From contig OZ024865.1 of assembly GCA_964017155.1 (NCBI GenBank), positions 22,054,611 to 22,118,610 of the forward strand: a stretch of 64,000 nucleotides of DNA, in the 5' to 3' direction. Made by a program: the position numbers and the translations under genes. Positions 1 through 13,659 of the stretch are shown one piece after another. This DNA comes from Oasisia sp. SBJ-2009 (taxonomy: Eukaryota > Annelida > Polychaeta > Sabellida > Siboglinidae). The notes under the pieces are model-generated. The model was not told the origin of the DNA, searched no databases, and saw nothing but the letters and a program-made list of their open reading frames with translations. The first letter of the stretch is position 1; every line of letters begins with the position of its first letter.

Positions 1-2350
1 CACTCCACCCAACCTCCGCACTCCACCCAACTTCCGCACTCCATCAAACCTCCCCACTCCACCCAACCTCCCCACTTCACCCAACCTCCCCAATCCACCA
101 AACCTCCCCACTCCATCCTACCTCCCCACTTCACCCAACCTCCTCACACCATCCTACCTCCCCACTTCACCCAACCTCCGCACTCCATCCAACCTCCGAA
201 CTCCACCCAACCTCCGCACTCCACCCAAATTCTGCAATCCACCCAACCTCCGCACTCCATGCAACCTCCGCACTCCACCAAGTTCCACACTCCCCCCAAC
301 CTCCCCACTTCACCCAACCTCCCCACTCCATCCTACCTCCCCACTTCACCCAACCTCCGCACTCCATCCAACCTCCGAACTCCACCCAACCTCCGCACTC
401 CACCCAACTTCTGCACTCCACCAAACTTCCGGTTTCCACCCAAATTCCGCAATCCACCCAACCTCCGCACTCCACCCAACCTCCGTACTCCACCCAAATT
501 CCGCACTCCACCCAACCTCCCCACTCCACCCAACCTCCCCACTCCACCCAACCTCCCAACTCCACCCAGCCTCCCCACTCCACCCAACTTCCCCACTGCC
601 CCCAACCTCTCCACTGCACCCAACCTCCCCACTCCTCCCAACCTCCCCACTCCACCCAACCTCCCCACTTCACCCAACCTCCCAAATCCACCAAACCTCC
701 CCACTCCACCCAACCTCCGCACTCCACTATACCTCCCACTCCACACAACCTCCCCACTGCACCCAACCTCCCCACTTCACCCAACCTCCCCACTCCACCC
801 AACCTCCCCACTTCACCCAACCTCCCCACTCCACCCAACTTCCGCAATCCACTATACCTCCCAATCCACACAACCTCCCCACTGCACCCAACCTCCCCAC
901 TCCACACTACCTCCCCACTTCACCCAACCTCCCCACTCCAACCAACCTCCCCACTTCACCCAACCTCCGCACTCCATCCAACCTCCGCACTCCACCGAAC
1001 CTCCGCACTCCATCCAACTTCCGAACTCCACCCAACCTCCGCACTCCACCCAAATTCCGCAATCCACCCAACCTCCGCACTCCATCCAACCTCCGCACTC
1101 CACCAAGTTCCACACTCCCCCAACCTCCCCACTCCACCCAGCCCCCCCCCCACTCCACCCAACTTCCCCACTGCCCCCAACCTCTCCACTGCACCCAACC
1201 TCTCCACTCCTCCCAACTTCCCCGCTCCACCCAACCTCCCCACTTCACCCAACCTCCCCAATCCACCAAACCTCCCCACTCCACCCAACCTCCGCACTCC
1301 ACTATACCTCCCACTCCACACAAACTCCCCACTGCACCCAACCTCCCCACTTCACCCAACCTCCCCACTCCAACCAACCTCCCCACTTCACCCAACCTCC
1401 GCACTCCATCCAACCTCCAAACTCCACCCAACTTCCGCACTCCAACGAACTTCCGCACTCCACCCAACCTCCGGACTCCACCCAACTTCTGCACTCCACC
1501 CAACTTCCGGACTCCACCCAAATTCCGCAATCCACCCAACCTCCGCACTCCACCCAACCTCCGCACTCCTCCCAAATTCCGCACTCCACCCAACCTACCC
1601 ACTCCACCCAACCTCCCCACTTCACCCAATCTCCCCACTTCACCCAACCTCCCCAATCCACCAAACCTCCCCACTCCACCCAACTTCCGCACTCCACTAT
1701 ACCTCCCAATCCACACAACCTCCCCACTGCACCCAACCTCCCCACTCCACCCAACCTCCCCACTTCACCCAACCTCCCCACTCCAACCAACCTCCCCACT
1801 TCACCCAACCTCCGCACTCCATCCAACCTCCGCACTCCACCCAACCTCCGCACTCCAACGAACTTCCGCACTCCACCCAACCTCCGCACTCCACCCAACT
1901 TCCGCACTCCATCAAACCTCCCCACTCCACCCAACCTCCCCACTTCACCCAGCCTCCCCAATCCACCAAACCTCCCCACTCCACCCAAACTCCGCACTCC
2001 ACTATACCTCACCCTCCTTCCAAACTCCCCACTGCACCCAACCTCCCCACTTCACCCAACCTTCCCACTCCATCCTACCTCCCCACTTCACCCAACCTCC
2101 GCACTCCATCCAACCTCCGAACTCCACCCAACCTCCGCACTCCACCCAACTTCCGCACTCCATCCAACCTCCGCACTCCACCCAAGTTCCGCACTCCACC
2201 CAAACTCCCCACTCCACCCAACCTCCCCACTCCACCCAACCTCCCCACTCCACCCAGCCTCCCCACTCCACCCAACTTCCCCACTGCCCCCAACCTCTCC
2301 ACTGCACCCAACCTCCCCACTCCTCCCAACCTCCCCACTCCACCCAACCT
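1..2350. repeat. Family I block, copy 1 (repeats at 16,364)
   Basis: This block matches 16,364-18,750 unit by unit, first at an offset of 16,363 bp. The offset becomes 16,362 at a poly-C tract (10 C here, 9 C there), then 16,398 after a 36-bp (two-unit) insertion near 17,751-17,787 in the other copy. Shared tags include CCAAGTTCCACACTCC, CTTCCGGTTTCC and TATACCTCACCCTCC. The copy begins before the window start. Homology stops near 2,350, where the other copy switches to a short internal duplication. Confidence 0.88.
1142..1151. repeat. Poly-C tract (10 C) after CCCAG
   Basis: A run of ten C replaces the usual CCTCCCC after CCCAG. It is a homopolymer expansion that lengthens the 18-bp unit to 21 bp. 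The equivalent site at 17,505 has nine C. Confidence 0.9.
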
Positions 2351-3559
2351 CCCCACTTCACCCAACCTCCCCAATCCACCAAACCTCCCCACTGCACCCA
2401 ACCTCCGCACTCCACTATACTTCCCACTCCACACAACCTCCCCACTGCATCCAACCTCCCCACTTCACCCAACCTCCCCACTGCACCCAACCTCCCCACT
2501 TCCCCCAACCTCCCCACTTCACCCAACCTCCCCAATCCACCAAACCTCCCCACTCCAACCAAACTCCGCACTCCACTATACCTCCCACTTCACCCAACCT
2601 CCCCACTCCACCCAACCTCCCCACTTCACCCAACCTCCCCACTCCATCCTACCTCCCCACTTCACCCAACCACCGCACTCCATCCAACCTCCGAACTCCA
2701 CCCAACCTCCGCACTCCAACGAACTTCCGCACTCCACCCAACCTCCGCACTCCACCCAACTTCTGCACTCCACCCAACTTCCGGACTCCACCCAAATTCC
2801 GCAATCCACCCAACCTCCGCACTCCACCCAACCTCCGCACTCCACCCAAATTCCGCACTCCACCCAACCTCCCCACTCCACCCATCTCCCCACTCCACCC
2901 TACCTCCCAACTCCACCCAGCCTCCCCACTCCACCCAACTTCCCCACTGCCCCTAACCTCTCCACTGCACCCAACCTCCCCACTCCTCCCAACCTCCCCA
3001 CTCCACCCAACCTCCCCACTTCACCCAACCTCCCCAATCCACCAAACCTCCCCACTCCACCCAACCTCCGCACTCCACTATACCTCCCACTCCACACAAC
3101 CTCCCCACTGCACCCAACCTCCCCACTTCACTCAACTTCCACAATCCACCAAACCTCCCCACTCCACCCAACCTCCGCACTCCACTATACCTCCCACTCC
3201 ACACAACCTCCCCACTGCATCCAATCTCCCCACTTCACCCAACCTCCCCACTCCACCCAACCTCCCCACTTCTCCCAACCTCCCCACTCCATCCTACCGC
3301 CCCACTTCACCCAACCTCCGCACTCCATCCAATCTCCGAACTCCACCCAACCTCCGCACTCCAACCAACTTCCGCACTCCACCCAACCTCCGCACTCCAC
3401 CCAACTTCCGCACTCCACCCAACTTGCGGACTCCACCCAAATTCCGCAATCCACCCAACCTCCGCACTCCATCCAACCTCCGCACTCCACCCAAATTCCG
3501 CACTCCACCCAACCTCCCCACTCCACCCAACCTCCCCACTCCACCCAACCTCCCCACTC
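1760..3559. repeat. Family I block, copy 1 (repeats at 8,276)
   Basis: This block matches 8,276-10,003. The offset is 6,516 bp up to about 2,268 and 6,444 bp (358 units) after it, because 72 bp (four units, carrying CACTGCCCCCAACC) are missing from the second copy near 8,784. The tags TATACCTCACCCTCCTTCC and CACTTCACTCAACTTCCAC occur in both copies. It overlaps the end of the 1-2,350 block, so duplications here are nested and mosaic. Confidence 0.8.
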
Positions 3560-3739
3560 CACCCAGCCTCCCCACTCCACCCAACTTCCCCACTGCCCCC
3601 AACCTCTCCACTGCACCCAACCTCCCCACTCCTCCCAACCTCCCCACTCCACCCAACCTCCCCACTTCACCCAACCTCCCCAATCCACCAAACCTCCCCA
3701 CTGCACCCAACCTCCGCACTCCACTATACCTCCCACTCC

Positions 3740-4532
3740 ACACAACCTCCCCACTGCACCCAACCTCCCCACTTCACCCAACCTCCCCACTCCACCCAAC
3801 CTCCCTACTTCACCCAACCTCCCCACTCCATCCTACCTCCCCACTTCACCCAACCTCCGCACTCCATCCAACCTCCGAACTCCACCCAACCTCCGCACTC
3901 CACCCAACTTCTGCACTCCACCAAACTTCCGGTTTCCACCCAAATTCCGCAATCCACCCAACCTCCGCACTCCACCCAACCTCCGCACTCCACCCAAATT
4001 CCGCACTCCACCCAACCTCCCCACTCCACCCAACCTCCCCACTCCACCCAACCTCCCAACTCCACCCAGCCTCCCCACTCCACCCAACTTCCCCACTGCC
4101 CCCAACCTCTCCACTGCACCCAACCTCCCCACTTCACCCAACCTCCCAAATCCACCAAACCTCCCCACTCCACCCAACCTCCGCACTCCACTATACCTCC
4201 CACTCCACCCAACCTCCCCACTTCACCCAACCTCCCCACTCCACCCAACCTCCCCACTTCACCCAACCTCCCCACTCCACACTACCTCCCCACTTCACCC
4301 AACCTCCCCACTCCAACCAACCTCCCCACTTCACCCAACCTCCGCACTCCATCCAACCTCCGCACTCCACCCAACCTCCGCACTCCAACGAACTTCCGCA
4401 CTCCACCCAACCTCCGCACTCCACCCAACTTCCGCACTCCATCAAACCTCCCCACTCCACCCAACCTCCCCACTTCACCCAACCTCCCCAATCCACCAAA
4501 CCTCCCCACTCCATCCTACCTCCCCACTTCAC
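3740..4532. repeat. Family I block (repeats at 7,726)
   Basis: The order of variants matches 7,726-8,518 at an offset of 3,986 bp. The offset is not a multiple of 18 because 17-bp units lie between the copies. Both copies carry the CTTCCGGTTTCC unit and the run of CACTTCACCC / CACTCCACCC units ending at CACACTACC. Scattered point differences are present. Confidence 0.72.
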
Positions 4533-4541
4533 CCAAACTCC

Positions 4542-5269
4542 TCACACCATCCTACCTCCCCACTTCACCCAACCTCCGCACTCCATCCAACCTCCGAACT
4601 CCACCCAACCTCCGCACTCCACCCAAATTCTGCAATCCACCCAACCTCCGCACTCCATCCAACCTCCGCACTCCACCAAGTTCCACACTCCCCCCAACCT
4701 CCCCACTTCACCCAACCTCCGCACTCCATCCAACCTCCGAACTCCACCCAACCTCCGCACTCCACCCAACTTCTGCACTCCACCAAACTTCCGGTTTTCA
4801 CCCAAATTCCGCAATCCACCCAACCTCCGCACTCCACCCAACCTCCGTACTCCACCCAAATTCCGCACTCCACCCAACCTCCCCACTCCACCCAACCTCC
4901 CCACTCCACCCAACCTCCCAACTCCACCCAGCCTCCCCACTCCACCCAACTTCCCCATTGCCCCCAACCTCTCCACTGCACCCAACCTCCCCACTCCTCC
5001 CAACCTCCCCACTCCACCCAACCTCCCCACTTCACCCAACCTCCCAAATCCACCAAACCTCCCCACTCCACCCAACCTCCGCACTCCACTATACCTCCCA
5101 CTCCACACAACCTCCCCACTGCACCCAACCTCCCCACTTCACCCAACCTCCCCACTCCACCCAACCTCCCCACTTCACCCAACCTCCCCACTCCACCCAA
5201 CTTCCGCAATCCACTATACCTCCCAATCCACACAACCTCCCCACTGCACCCAACCTCCCCACTCCACAC
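4542..5269. repeat. Family I block (shorter copy of 144-907)
   Basis: This block matches about 144-907. The offset is 4,398 bp at the left end and 4,362 bp at the right, so this copy lacks 36 bp (two units). It carries the private changes GGTTTT (about 4,793, in place of GGTTTCC) and CCCCATTGCC (about 4,965). Confidence 0.75.
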
Positions 5270-6059
5270 TACCTCCCCACTTCACCCAACCTCCCCACTC
5301 CAACCAACCTCCCCACTTCACCCAACCTCCGCACTCCATCCAACCTCCGCACTCCACCCAACCTCCGCACTCCAACGAACTTCCGCACTCCACCCAACCT
5401 CCGCACTCCACCCAACTTCCGCACTCCATCAAACCTCCCCACTCCACCCAACCTCCCCACTTCACCCAACCTCCCCAATCCACCAAACCTCCCCACTCCA
5501 CCCAAACTCCGCACTCCACTATACCTCACACTCCTTCCAAACTCCCCACTGCACCCAACCTCCCCACTTCACCCAACCTCCTCACACCATCCTACCTCCC
5601 CACTTCACCCAACCTCCGCACTCCATCCAACCTCCGAACTCCACCCAACCTCCGCACTCCACCCAAATTCTGCAATCCACCCAACCTCCGCACTCCATCC
5701 AACCTCCGCACTCCACCAAGTTCCACACTCCCCCCAACCTCCCCACTTCACCCAAACTCCCCACTCCATCCTACCTCCTCACTTCACCCAACCTCCGCAC
5801 TCCATCCAACCTCCGAACTCCACCCAACCTCCGCACTCCACCCAACTTCTGCACTCCACCAAACTTCCGGTTTCCACCCAAATTCCGCAATCCACCCAAC
5901 CTCCGCACTCCACCCAACCTATGCACTCCACCCAAATTCCGCACTCCACCCAACCTCCCCACTCCACCCAACCTCCCCACTCCACCCAACCTCCCAACTC
6001 CACCCAGCCTCCCCACTGCACCCAACCTCCCCACTTCACCCAACCTCCCCACTCCAACC

Positions 6060-7393
6060 AACCTCCCCACTTCACCTAACCTCCCCACTCCATCCTACCT
6101 CCCCACTTCACCCAACCCCCGCACTCCATCCAATCTCCAAACTCCACCCAACCTCCGCACTCCAACGAACTTCCGCACTCCACCCAACCTCCGCACTCCA
6201 ACCAACTTCTGCACTCCACCCAACTTCCGGACTCCACCCAAATTCCGCAATCCACCCAACCTCCGCATTCCACCCAACCTCCGCACTCCACCCAAATTCC
6301 GCACTCCACCCAACCTCCCCACTCCACCCAACCTCCCCACTCCACCCAACCTCCCAACTCCACCCAGCCTCCCCACTCCACCCAACTTCTCCACTGCCCC
6401 CAACCTCTCCACTGCACCCAACCTCCCCACTCCTCCCAACCTCCCCACTCCACCCAACCTCCCCACTTCACCCAACCTCCCAAATCCACCAAACCTCCCC
6501 ACTCCACCCAACCTCAGCACTCCACTATACCTCCCACTCCACACAACCTCCCCACTGCACCCAACCTCCCCACTTCACCCAACCTCCCCACTCCACCCAA
6601 CCTCCCCACTTCACCCAACCTCCCCACTTCACCCAAACTCCCCAATCCACCAAACCTCCCCACTCCACCCAACTTCCGCAATCCACTATACCTCCCAATC
6701 CACACAACCTCCCCACTGCACCCAACCTCCCCACTCCACACTATCTGCCCACTTCACCCAACCTCCCCACTCCAACCAACCTCCCCACTTCACTCAACCT
6801 CCGCACTCCATCCAACCTCCGCACTCCACCCAACCTCCGCACTCCAACGAACTTCCGCACTCCACCCAACCTCCGCACTCCACCCAACTTCCGCACTCCA
6901 TCAAACCTCCCCACTCCACCCAACCTCCCCACTTCACCCAACCTCCCCAATCCACGAAACCTCCCCACTCCACCCAAACTCCGCACTCCACTATACCTCA
7001 CACTCCTTCCAAACTCCCCACTGCACCCAACCTCCCCACTTCACCCAACCTCCTCACACCATCCTACCTCCCCACTTCACCCAACCTCCGCACTCCATCC
7101 AACCTCCGAACTCCACCCAACCTCCGCACTCCACCCAAATTTCGCAATCCACCCAACCTCCGCACTCCATCCAACCTCCGCACTCCACCAAGTTCCACAC
7201 TCCCCCCAACCTCCCCAATCCACCCAGCCCCCCCCCACTCCACCCAACTTCCCCACTGCCCCCAACCTCTCCACTGCACCCAACCTCTCCACTCCTCCCA
7301 ACCTCCCCGCTCCACCCAACCTCCCCACTTCACCCAACCTCCCCAATCCACCAAACCTCCCCACTGCACCCAACCTCCGCACTCCACTATACT
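6060..7393. repeat. 1.3-kb family I higher-order unit, copy 1
   Basis: One of four copies of a higher-order unit of about 1.3 kb; the others start at 10,387, 20,040 and 25,613. It opens with CACTTCACCTAACCTCC, passes CCTCAGCACTCCACTATACC, and ends at TATACTTCCC. The offset to copy 2 is 4,327 bp, becoming 4,309 after an 18-bp deletion in copy 2. Confidence 0.8.
7228..7236. repeat. Poly-C tract (9 C) after CCCAG
   Basis: Nine-C allele of the recurrent tract inside the 1.3-kb unit. The sister sites at 11,537 and 21,190 have ten C and the one at 26,781 has nine. Confidence 0.9.
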
Positions 7394-7725
7394 TCCCGCT
7401 CCACCCAACCTCCCCACTCCACCCAACCTCCCCACTCCACCCAACCTCCCCACTTCACCCAACCTCCCCACTCCAACCAACCTCCCCACTTCACCCAACC
7501 TCCGCACTCCATCCAACCTCCCCACTCCACCCAACCTCCCCACTCCACCCAGCCTCCCCACTCCACCCAACTTCCCCACTGCCCCCAACCTCTCCACTGC
7601 ACCCAACCTCCCCACTCCTCCCAACCTCCCCACTCCACCCAACCTCCCCACTTCACCCAACCTCCCCAATCCACCAAACCTCCCCACTGCACCCAACCTC
7701 CGCACTCCACTGTACCTCCCACTCC

Positions 7726-8518
7726 ACACAACCTCCCCACTGCACCCAACCTCCCCACTTCACCCAACCTCCCCACTCCACCCAACCTCCCCACTTCACC
7801 CAACCTCCCCACTCCATCCTACCTCCCCACTTCACCCAACCTCCGCACTCCATCCAACCTCCGAACTCCACCCAACCTCCGCACTCCACCCAACTTCTGC
7901 ACTCCACCAAACTTCCGGTTTCCACCCAAATTCCGCAATCCACCCAACCTCCGCACTCCACCCAACCTCCGCACTCCACCCAAATTCCGCACTCCACCCA
8001 ACCTCCCCACTCCACCCAACCTCCCCACTCCACCCAACCTCCCAACTCCACCCAGCCTCCCCACTCCACCCAACTTCCCCACTGCCCCCAACCTCTCCAC
8101 TACACCCAACCTCCCCACTTCACCCAACCTCCCAAATCCACCAAACCTCCCCACTCCACCCAACCTCCGCACTCCACTATACCTCCCACTCCACCCAACC
8201 TCCCCACTTCACCCAACCTCCCCACTCCACCCAACCTCCCCACTTCACCCAACCTCCCCACTCCACACTACCTCCCCACTTCACCCAACCTCCCCACTCC
8301 AACCAACCTCCCCACTTCACCCAACCTCCGCACTCCATCCAACCTCCGCACTCCACCCAACCTCCGCACTCCAACGAACTTCCGCACTCCACCCAACCTC
8401 CGCACTCCACCCAACTTCCGCACTCCATCAAACCTCCCCACTCCACCCAACCTCCCCACTTCACCCAGCCTCCCCAATCCACCAAACCTCCCCACTCCAC
8501 CCAAACTTCGCACTCCAC
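7726..8518. repeat. Family I block (partner of 3,740)
   Basis: Second copy of the 3,740-4,532 block. It runs directly into the 8,276-10,003 block. The adjacent CACTGCACCGAACC variant (about 8,548) recurs near 25,083 and 30,121, so this junction area has itself been copied. Confidence 0.72.
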
Positions 8519-10003
8519 TATACCTCACCCTCCTTCCAAACTCCCCACTGCACCGAACCTCCCCACTTCACCCAACCTTCCCACTCCATCCTACCTCCCC
8601 ACTTCACCCAACCTCCGCACTCCATCCAACCTCCGAACTCCGCCCAACCTCCGCACTCCACCCAACTTCCGCACTCCATCCAACCTCCGCACTCCACCCA
8701 AGTTCCGCACTCCACCCAAACTCCCCACTCCACCCAACCTCCCCACTCCACCCAACCTCCCCACTCCACCCAGCCTCCCCACTCCACCCAACCTCCCCAC
8801 TTCACCCAACCTCCCCAATCCACCAAACCTCCCCACTGCACCCAACCTCCGCACTCCACTATACTTCCCACTCCACACAACCTCCCCACTGCATCCAACC
8901 TCCCCACTTCACCCAACCTCCCCACTGCACCCAACCTCCCCACTTCCCCCAACCTCCCCACTTCACCCAACCTCCCCAATCCACCAAACCTCCCCACTCC
9001 AACCAAACTCCGCACTCCACTATACCTCCCACTTCACCCAACCTCCCCACTCCACCCAACCTCCCCACTTCACCCAACCTCCCCACTCCATCCTACCTCC
9101 CCACTTCACCCAACCTCCGCACTCCATCCAACCTCCGAACTCCACCCAACCTCCGCACTCCAACGAACTTCCGCACTCCACCCAACCTCCGCACTCCACC
9201 CAACTTCTGCACTCCACCCAACTTCCGGACTCCACCCAAATTCCGCAATCCACCCAACCTCCGCACTCCACCCAACCTCCGCACTCCACCCAAATTCCGC
9301 ACTCCACCCAACCTCCCCACTCCACCCATCTCCCCACTCCACCCAAGCTCCCAACTCCACCCTGCCTCCCCACTCCACCCAACTTCCCCACTGCCCCTAA
9401 CCTCTCCACTGCACCCAACCTCCCCACTCCTCCCAACCTCCCCACTCCACCCAACCTCCCCACTTCACCCAACCTCCCCAATCCACCAAACCTCCCCACT
9501 CCACCCAACCTCCGCACTCCACTATACCTCCCACTCCACACAACCTCCCCACTGCACCCAACCTCCCCACTTCACTCAACTTCCACAATCCACCAAACCT
9601 CCCCACTCCACCCAACCTCCGCACTCCACTATACCTCCCACTCCACACAACCTCCCCACTGCATCCAATCTCCCCACTTCACCCAACCTCCCCACTCCAC
9701 CCAACCTCCCCACTTCACCCAACCTCCCCACTCCATCCTACCTCCCCGCTTCACCCAACCTCCGCACTCCATCCAATCTCCGAACGCCACCCAACCTCCG
9801 CACTCCAACCAACTTCCGCACTCCACCCAACCTCCGCACTCCACCCAACTTCCGCACTCCACCCAACTTGCGGACTCCACCCAAATTCCGCAATCCACCC
9901 AACCTCCGCACTCCATCCAACCTCCGCACTCCACCCAAATTCCGCACTCCACCCAACCTCCCCACTCCACCCAACCTCCCCACTCCACCCAACCTCCCCA
10001 CTC
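8276..10003. repeat. Family I block, copy 2 (partner of 1,760)
   Basis: Second copy of the 1,760-3,559 block. Relative to copy 1 it lacks 72 bp near 8,784. Homology ends about 10,003, shortly before the next large duplicated segment starts. Confidence 0.8.
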
Positions 10004-10386
10004 CACCCAACCTCCCCACTCCATCCTACCTCCCCACTTCACCCAACCTCCGCACTCCATCCAACCTCCGAACTCCACCCAACCTCCGCACTCCACCCAA
10101 CTTCTGCACTCCACCAAACTTCCGGTTTCCACCCAAATTCCGCAATCCACCCAACCTCCGCACTCCACCCAACCTCCCCACTCCACCCAAATTCCGCACT
10201 CCACCCAACCTCCCCACTCCACCCAACCTCCCCACTCCACCCAACCTCCCAACTCCACCCAGCCTCCCCACTCCACCCAACTTCCCCACTGCCCCCAACC
10301 TCTCCACTGCACCCAACCTCCCCACTCCACCCAGCCTCCCCACTGCACCCAACCTCCCCACTTCACCCAACCTCCCCACTCCAACC

Positions 10387-11705
10387 AACCTCCCCACTTC
10401 ACCTAACCTCCCCACTCCATCCTACCTCCCCACTTCACCCAACCTCCGCACTCCATCCAATCTCCAAACTCCACCCAACCTCCGCACTCCAACGAACTTC
10501 CGCACTCCACCCAACCTCCGCACTCCAACCAACTTCTGCACTCCACCCAACTTCCGGACTCCACCCAAATTCCGCAATCCACCCAACCTCCGCATTCCAC
10601 CCAACCTCCGCACTCCACCCAAATTCCGCACTCCACCCAACCACCCCACTCCACCCAACCTCCCCACTCCACCCAACCTCCCAACTCCACCCAGCCTCCC
10701 CACTCCACCCAACTTCTCCACTGCCCCCAACCTCTCCACTGCACCCAACATCCCCACTCCTCCCAACCTCCCCACTCCACCCAACCTCCCCACTTCACCC
10801 AACCTCCCAAATCCACCAAACCTCCCCACTCCACCCAACCTCAGCACTCCACTATTCCTCCCACTCCACACAACCTCCCCACTGCACCCAACCTCCCCAC
10901 TTCACCCAACCTCCCCACTCCACCCAACCTCCCCCCTTCACCCAACCTCCCCAATCCACCAAACCTCCCCACTCCACCCAACTTCCGCAATCCACTATAC
11001 CTCCCAATCCACACAACCTCCCCACTGCACCCAACCTCCCCACTCCACACTACCTGCCCACTTCACCCAACCTCCCCACTCCAACCAACCTCCCCACTTC
11101 ACCCAACCTCCGCACTCCATCCAACCCCCGCACTCCACCCAACCTCCGCACTCCAACGAACTTCCGCACTCCACCCAACCTCCGCACTCCAACCAACTTC
11201 CGCACTCCATCAAACATCCCCACTCCACCCAACCTCCCCACTTCACCCAACCTCCCCAATCCACCAAACCTCCCCACTCCACCCAAACTCCGCACTCCAC
11301 TATACCTCACACTCCTTCCAAACTCCCCACTGCACCCAACCTCCCCACTTCACCCAACCTCCTCACACCATCCTACCTCCCCACTTCACCCAACCTCCGC
11401 ACTCCATCCAACCTCCGAACTCCACCCAACCTCCGCACTTCACCCAAATTCCGCAATCCACCCAACCTCCGCACTCCATCCAACCTCCGCACTCCACCAA
11501 GTTCCACACTCCCCCCAACCTCCCCAATCCACCCAGCCCCCCCCCCACTCCACCCAACTTCCCCACTGCCCCCAACCTCTCCACTGCACCCAACCTCTCC
11601 ACTCCTCCCAACCTCCCCGCTCCACCCAACCTCCCCACTTCACCCAACCTCCCCAATCCACCAAACCTCCCCACTGCACCCAACCTCCGCACTCCACTAT
11701 ACTTC
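10387..11705. repeat. 1.3-kb family I higher-order unit, copy 2
   Basis: Second copy of the unit first seen at 6,060, within the 4.9-kb duplication. It carries CAACATCCCC (about 10,748) and CCAACCCCCGCAC (about 11,123), both shared with the copy at 20,040. Confidence 0.8.
11537..11546. repeat. Poly-C tract (10 C)
   Basis: Ten-C allele after CCCAG. The duplicated partner at 21,190 also has ten C. Confidence 0.9.
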
Positions 11706-13659
11706 CCACTCAAAACAACCTCCCCACTGCATCCAACCTCCCCACTTCACCCAACCTCCCCACTCCACCCAACCTCCCCACTTCACCCAACCTCCCCACT
11801 TCACCCAACCTCCCCAATCCACCAAACCTCCCCACTCCACCCAACCTCCGCACTCCACTATACCTCCCACTCCACACAACCTCCCCACTGCACCCAACCT
11901 CCCCACTTCACCCAACCTCCCCACTCCAACCAACCTCCCCACTTCACCTAACCTCCCCACTCCATCCTACCTCCCCACTTCACCCAACCTCCGCACTCCA
12001 TCCAATCTCCAAACTCCACCCAACCTCCGCACTCCAACGAACTTCCGCACTCCACCCAACCTCCGCACTCCAACCAACTTCTGCACTCCACCCAACTTCC
12101 GGACTCCACCCAAATTCCGCAATCCACCCAACCTCCGCATTCCACCCAACCTCCGCACTCCACCCAAATTCCGCACTCCACCCAACCTCCCCACTCCACC
12201 CAACCTCCCCACTTCACCCAACCTCCCCACTCCACCCAACCTCCCCACTTCACCCAACCTCCCCACTTCACCCAACCTCCCCAATCCACCAAACCTCCCC
12301 ACTCCACCCAACTTCCGCACTCCACTATACCTCCCAATCCACACAACCTCCCCACTGCACCCAACATCCCCACTCCACCCAACCTCCCCACTTCACCCAA
12401 CCTCCCCACTCCAACCAACCTCCCCACTTCACCCAACCTCCGCACTCCATCCAACCTCCGCATTCCACCCAACCTCCGCACTCCAACGAACTTCCGCACT
12501 CCACCCAACCTCCGCACTCCACCCAAGTTCCGCACTCCACCCAACCTCCCCACTCCACCCAACCTCCCCACTCCACCCAGCCTCCCCACTCCACCCAACT
12601 TCCCCACTGCCCCCAACCTCTCCACTGCACCCAACCTCCCCACTCCTCCCAACCTCCCCACTCCACCCAACCTCCCCAATCCACCAAACCTCCCCACTTC
12701 ACCCAACCTCCGCACTCCATCCAACCTCCGAACTCCACCCAACCTCCGCACTCCACCCAACTTCCGCACTCCACCCAACCTCCGCACTCCACCCAAGTTC
12801 CGCACTCCACCCAACCTCCCCACTCCACCCAACCTCCCCACTCCACCCAGCCTCCCCACTCCACCCAACTTCCCCACTGCCCCCAACCTCTCCACTGCAC
12901 CCAACCTCCCCACTCCTCCCAACCTCCCCACTCCACCCAACCTCCCCAATCCACCAAACCTCCCCACTTCACCCAACCTCCCCACTCCAACCAACCTCCC
13001 CACTTCACCCAACCTCCGCACTCCATCCAACCTCGGCATTCCACCCAACCTCCGCACTCCAACGAACTTCCGCACTCCACCCAACCTCCGCACTCCACCC
13101 AAGTTCCGCACTCCACCCAACCTCCCCACTCCACCCAACCTCCCCACTCCACCCAGCCTCCCCACTCCACCCAACTTCCCCACTGCCCCCAACTTCTGCA
13201 CTCCATCAAACCTCCCCACTCCACCCAACCTCCCCACTTCACCCAACCTCACCAATCCACCAAACCTCCCCACTTCACCCAACCTCCGCACTCCATCCAA
13301 CCTCCGAACTCCACCCAACCTCCGCACTCCACCCAACTTCCGCACTCCATCCAACCTCTGCACTCCACCCAAGTTCCGCACTCCACCCAACCTCCCCACT
13401 CCACCCAACCTCCCCACTCCACCCAGCCTCCCCACTCCACCCAACTTCCCCACTGCCCCCAACCTCTCCACTGCACCCAACCTCCCCACTCCTCCCAACC
13501 TCCCCACTCCACCCAACCTCCCCACTTCACCCAACCTCCCCACTCCACCCAACCTCCCCACTCCACCCAGCCTCCCCACTCCACCCAACTTCCCCACTGC
13601 CCCCAACCTCTCCACTGCACCCAACCTCCCCACTCCTCCCAACTTCCCCACTCCACCCA

